Translations under genes and position numbers: made by a program | The notes under the pieces: model-generated | Told to the model about the DNA's origin: nothing | What the model saw: only the letters and a program-made list of their open reading frames with translations | Databases searched by the model: none | Shown: positions 63,071 to 64,000 of the stretch, piece after piece | Layout of the letters: every line of letters starts with the position of its first letter | Position numbering within the stretch: the stretch's first letter is position 1 | Source of the DNA: Microbacterium nanhaiense | GTDB taxonomy: Bacteria > Actinomycetota > Actinomycetes > Actinomycetales > Microbacteriaceae | Direction: 5' to 3' | Assembly (NCBI RefSeq): GCF_014646015.1 | Contig: NZ_BMMQ01000001.1 | Span: forward strand, 310,001-374,000 | Length of the DNA: 64,000 nucleotides

Positions 63071-63125
63071 CGCGAGAATGATTGCATGGAGGGTCCGAGC
63101 GCTTCGGCGCCGGGCCCTTCTCGCG
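63071..63125. terminator. Terminator after the HipA/HIRAN pair
   Basis: An 11-12-bp stem with one bulge and a TTCG tetraloop (63090-63102 with 63107-63118), wrapped by an outer cgcgagaa/ttctcgcg repeat (63071-63078 with 63118-63125). It lies between convergent genes and can serve both. Confidence 0.75.
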
Positions 63126-63139
63126 TCCTGATCACGAAC

Positions 63140-63406
63140 TCACAGCTGCTCGCCGACCTCGATCAGCCAGTTCACCCACGCCACTCCACCGCCCGCGAGT
63201 GCTGCGGCGCCGACGGCCACGAACAGCCCCATGCGAGATTTGCTGGCGAGCGAGTAGTTGCCGGTGGATGAAGCCAACGACCAGGCGATTCCGCAGACGA
63301 TCAGCATGAGAACAGCGACGACGAGAACGATTGTGAGCAGCGCGCCGATCGCGCTCTTGAAATCGGTGAGCGGGCCGAGGCCGTCGAAGTCGGGGAAGAC
63401 GTTCAT
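63140..63406 (-). CDS. DUF6112-like small membrane protein, copy 2
   Basis: 88 residues. MNVFPDFDGLGPLTDFKSAIGALL, helix TIVLVVAVLMLIVCGIAWSLAS, loop STGNYSLASKSRMG, helix LFVAVGAAALAGGGVAWVNWLIEVGEQL. It parallels copy 1 along its whole length (the endings WVNWLIEVGEQL and LINFFWDVGQQV line up). The ATG overlaps the stop of the M23 peptidase gene. Probably a pilin-like or VirB2/VirB3-like channel part. Confidence 0.75.
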   Translation of the reverse strand: MNVFPDFDGLGPLTDFKSAIGALLTIVLVVAVLMLIVCGIAWSLASSTGNYSLASKSRMGLFVAVGAAALAGGGVAWVNWLIEVGEQL

Positions 63407-64000
63407 GCCGTTGCCTCGCAGAGTTCGGGTGCGGAGCCTTCGGGCTCCGGTAGGTTTGCGGCGTTGTGCTCGTTGAGCCACGAAGCCGGGTCGGTGACTT
63501 CGCCTGCTGATCCGCCGAGCCGGACTTCGAAGTGCAGGTGGGGGCCGGAGGAACGGCCGGCGGAACCGACGTCGCCGATGTGCTGACCTGCGGTGACGCG
63601 GTCGCCGACGGCAGCGTGGATGCCGTTTTCCCACATATGCCCATAGGCGGTCGCGACGGTTTCTCCGTTGATCTCGTGTTCGATCACGATGAGCCCGCCG
63701 TACCCGCCGGAGAAACCGGCGTGAGTGACGATGCCGTCAGCGGCGGCAAGGATCGGCGTGCCAGCTCCCGCGCCGAGGTCAATACCGGCATGGAACGCCC
63801 ACTGCTGCAGGATCTCGTGGAAGCGCCAGCCGAAGGGGCTGGAGACGTTCCACGTGCCGTCGGGCAACGGGAACACGACGTTTGCTGTGCCGCGGGATGC
63901 CGTCGTGGTGAGCGCGTCGAGGATCGTGTCGGCGACGGGTTCGAAATTCTCGTAGCGATCTGGATACCGGGAATCTTCGACGGCTTGGGCGGCTTCGCCG
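63403..64000 (-). CDS. M23-family peptidase of the transfer system (5' end outside window)
   Basis: About 199 C-terminal residues. LytM/M23 zinc motifs: GWRFHEILQQWAFHAGIDLGAGAGTPI (H-x3-D) and GRSSGPHLHFEVRLGG (H-x-H), with GYGGLIVIEHEINGETVATAYGHMW. It opens peptidoglycan for the conjugation channel. The frame continues past the right edge (…YPDRYENFEPVADTILDAL upstream), so a further N-terminal domain such as a transglycosylase may exist. The stop overlaps the DUF6112-like ATG. Confidence 0.9.
   Translation of the reverse strand, partial: GEAAQAVEDSRYPDRYENFEPVADTILDALTTTASRGTANVVFPLPDGTWNVSSPFGWRFHEILQQWAFHAGIDLGAGAGTPILAAADGIVTHAGFSGGYGGLIVIEHEINGETVATAYGHMWENGIHAAVGDRVTAGQHIGDVGSAGRSSGPHLHFEVRLGGSAGEVTDPASWLNEHNAANLPEPEGSAPELCEATA

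Larger units (their letters stand above)
27822..64000. mobile_element. Integrative and conjugative element with metal-resistance cargo (right end outside window)
   Basis: An excisionase-like HTH gene and a tyrosine integrase sit at the left end beside an interrupted host gene remnant. The region contains a coupling protein (VirD4/TraG-like), a VirB4-like ATPase, an SCO6880-type protein, a VirB6/TrbL-like protein, DUF6112-like membrane proteins, an SSB and an M23 peptidase, which together describe an actinobacterial type IV secretion-type conjugation system. No relaxase, VirB8-like protein or partition genes are seen, so these presumably lie beyond 64,000. Three cargo blocks interrupt the leftward transfer genes: metal/redox 33.0-52.9 kb, GNAT-PIN/ASCH 55.35-57.82 kb, HipA/HIRAN 61.26-63.13 kb. 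Confidence 0.85.

Overview
The window looks like chromosome of a high-GC Gram-positive bacterium of the order Micrococcales, most likely Microbacteriaceae. The evidence is the strong codon bias, the rpsP-KH-rimM order, the glnA2-glnE pair, a DUF222/HNH (13E12-type) gene, a perfect IdeR-type iron box and actinobacterial Lnt proteins. The species cannot be named from the sequence alone.

Positions 1-27,635 are ordinary chromosome. In order they hold a truncated peptide-ABC lipoprotein; lipB-lipA; a TetR regulator; ffh; a conserved hypothetical whose tail overlaps glpK; glpD-glpK; a DUF222/HNH nuclease; a ferric-siderophore uptake operon (binding protein, two permeases, ATPase, reductase) behind an IdeR-like box; rpsP-khpA-rimM; lnt and a 61-residue protein; glnA2-glnE; an ABC-2 exporter divergent from a NarL-type two-component system; a RibD/DHFR-like protein; and a VOC-SnoaL fusion.

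From about 27.8 kb to the right edge lies one integrative conjugative element (ICE) whose right end is outside the window. Its left end carries an excisionase-like HTH protein and a tyrosine integrase. The transfer backbone runs leftward: DUF4913, SSB, a VirD4/TraG coupling protein and a small protein (29.6-33.0 kb); a VirB4-like ATPase and partner (52.9-55.2 kb); then an SCO6880-type protein, a VirB6/TrbL-like protein, two DUF6112-like membrane proteins and an M23 peptidase (57.9-64.0 kb). Three cargo blocks interrupt it.

Cargo 1 (33.0-52.9 kb) is a metal and redox island. It has cmtR-ctpG (Cd/Pb type), a CDF exporter, a DsbA-like protein, a second lnt, a DUF3515 lipoprotein, CopD-CtaG, CopC and CtaG, a CueP-like lipoprotein, a DUF305 lipoprotein, copZ, a 53-residue membrane microprotein, copA, a His-rich CPH-type copB, csoR, ccdA and a TlpA-like thioredoxin. 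Three small membrane proteins ending in an L-[GS]-I-S-R tail are scattered through it. Two CsoR-type operators sit at the copZ promoter. Cytosolic copper is exported by the ATPases, and the secreted lipoproteins and CopC/CopD handle it outside; the DsbA/CcdA/TlpA set probably keeps those cysteine-containing proteins in the right redox state.

Cargo 2 (55.35-57.82 kb) is visibly lower in GC: a GNAT-PIN-ASCH-like fusion translationally coupled to a stand-alone ASCH protein. Cargo 3 (61.26-63.13 kb) is a HipA_2-type kinase coupled to a HIRAN-like protein, on the strand opposite the transfer genes, preceded by a 19-bp tandem repeat and closed by a terminator. Cargo 2 and 3 are the best candidates for poorly described defence or toxin-type systems.
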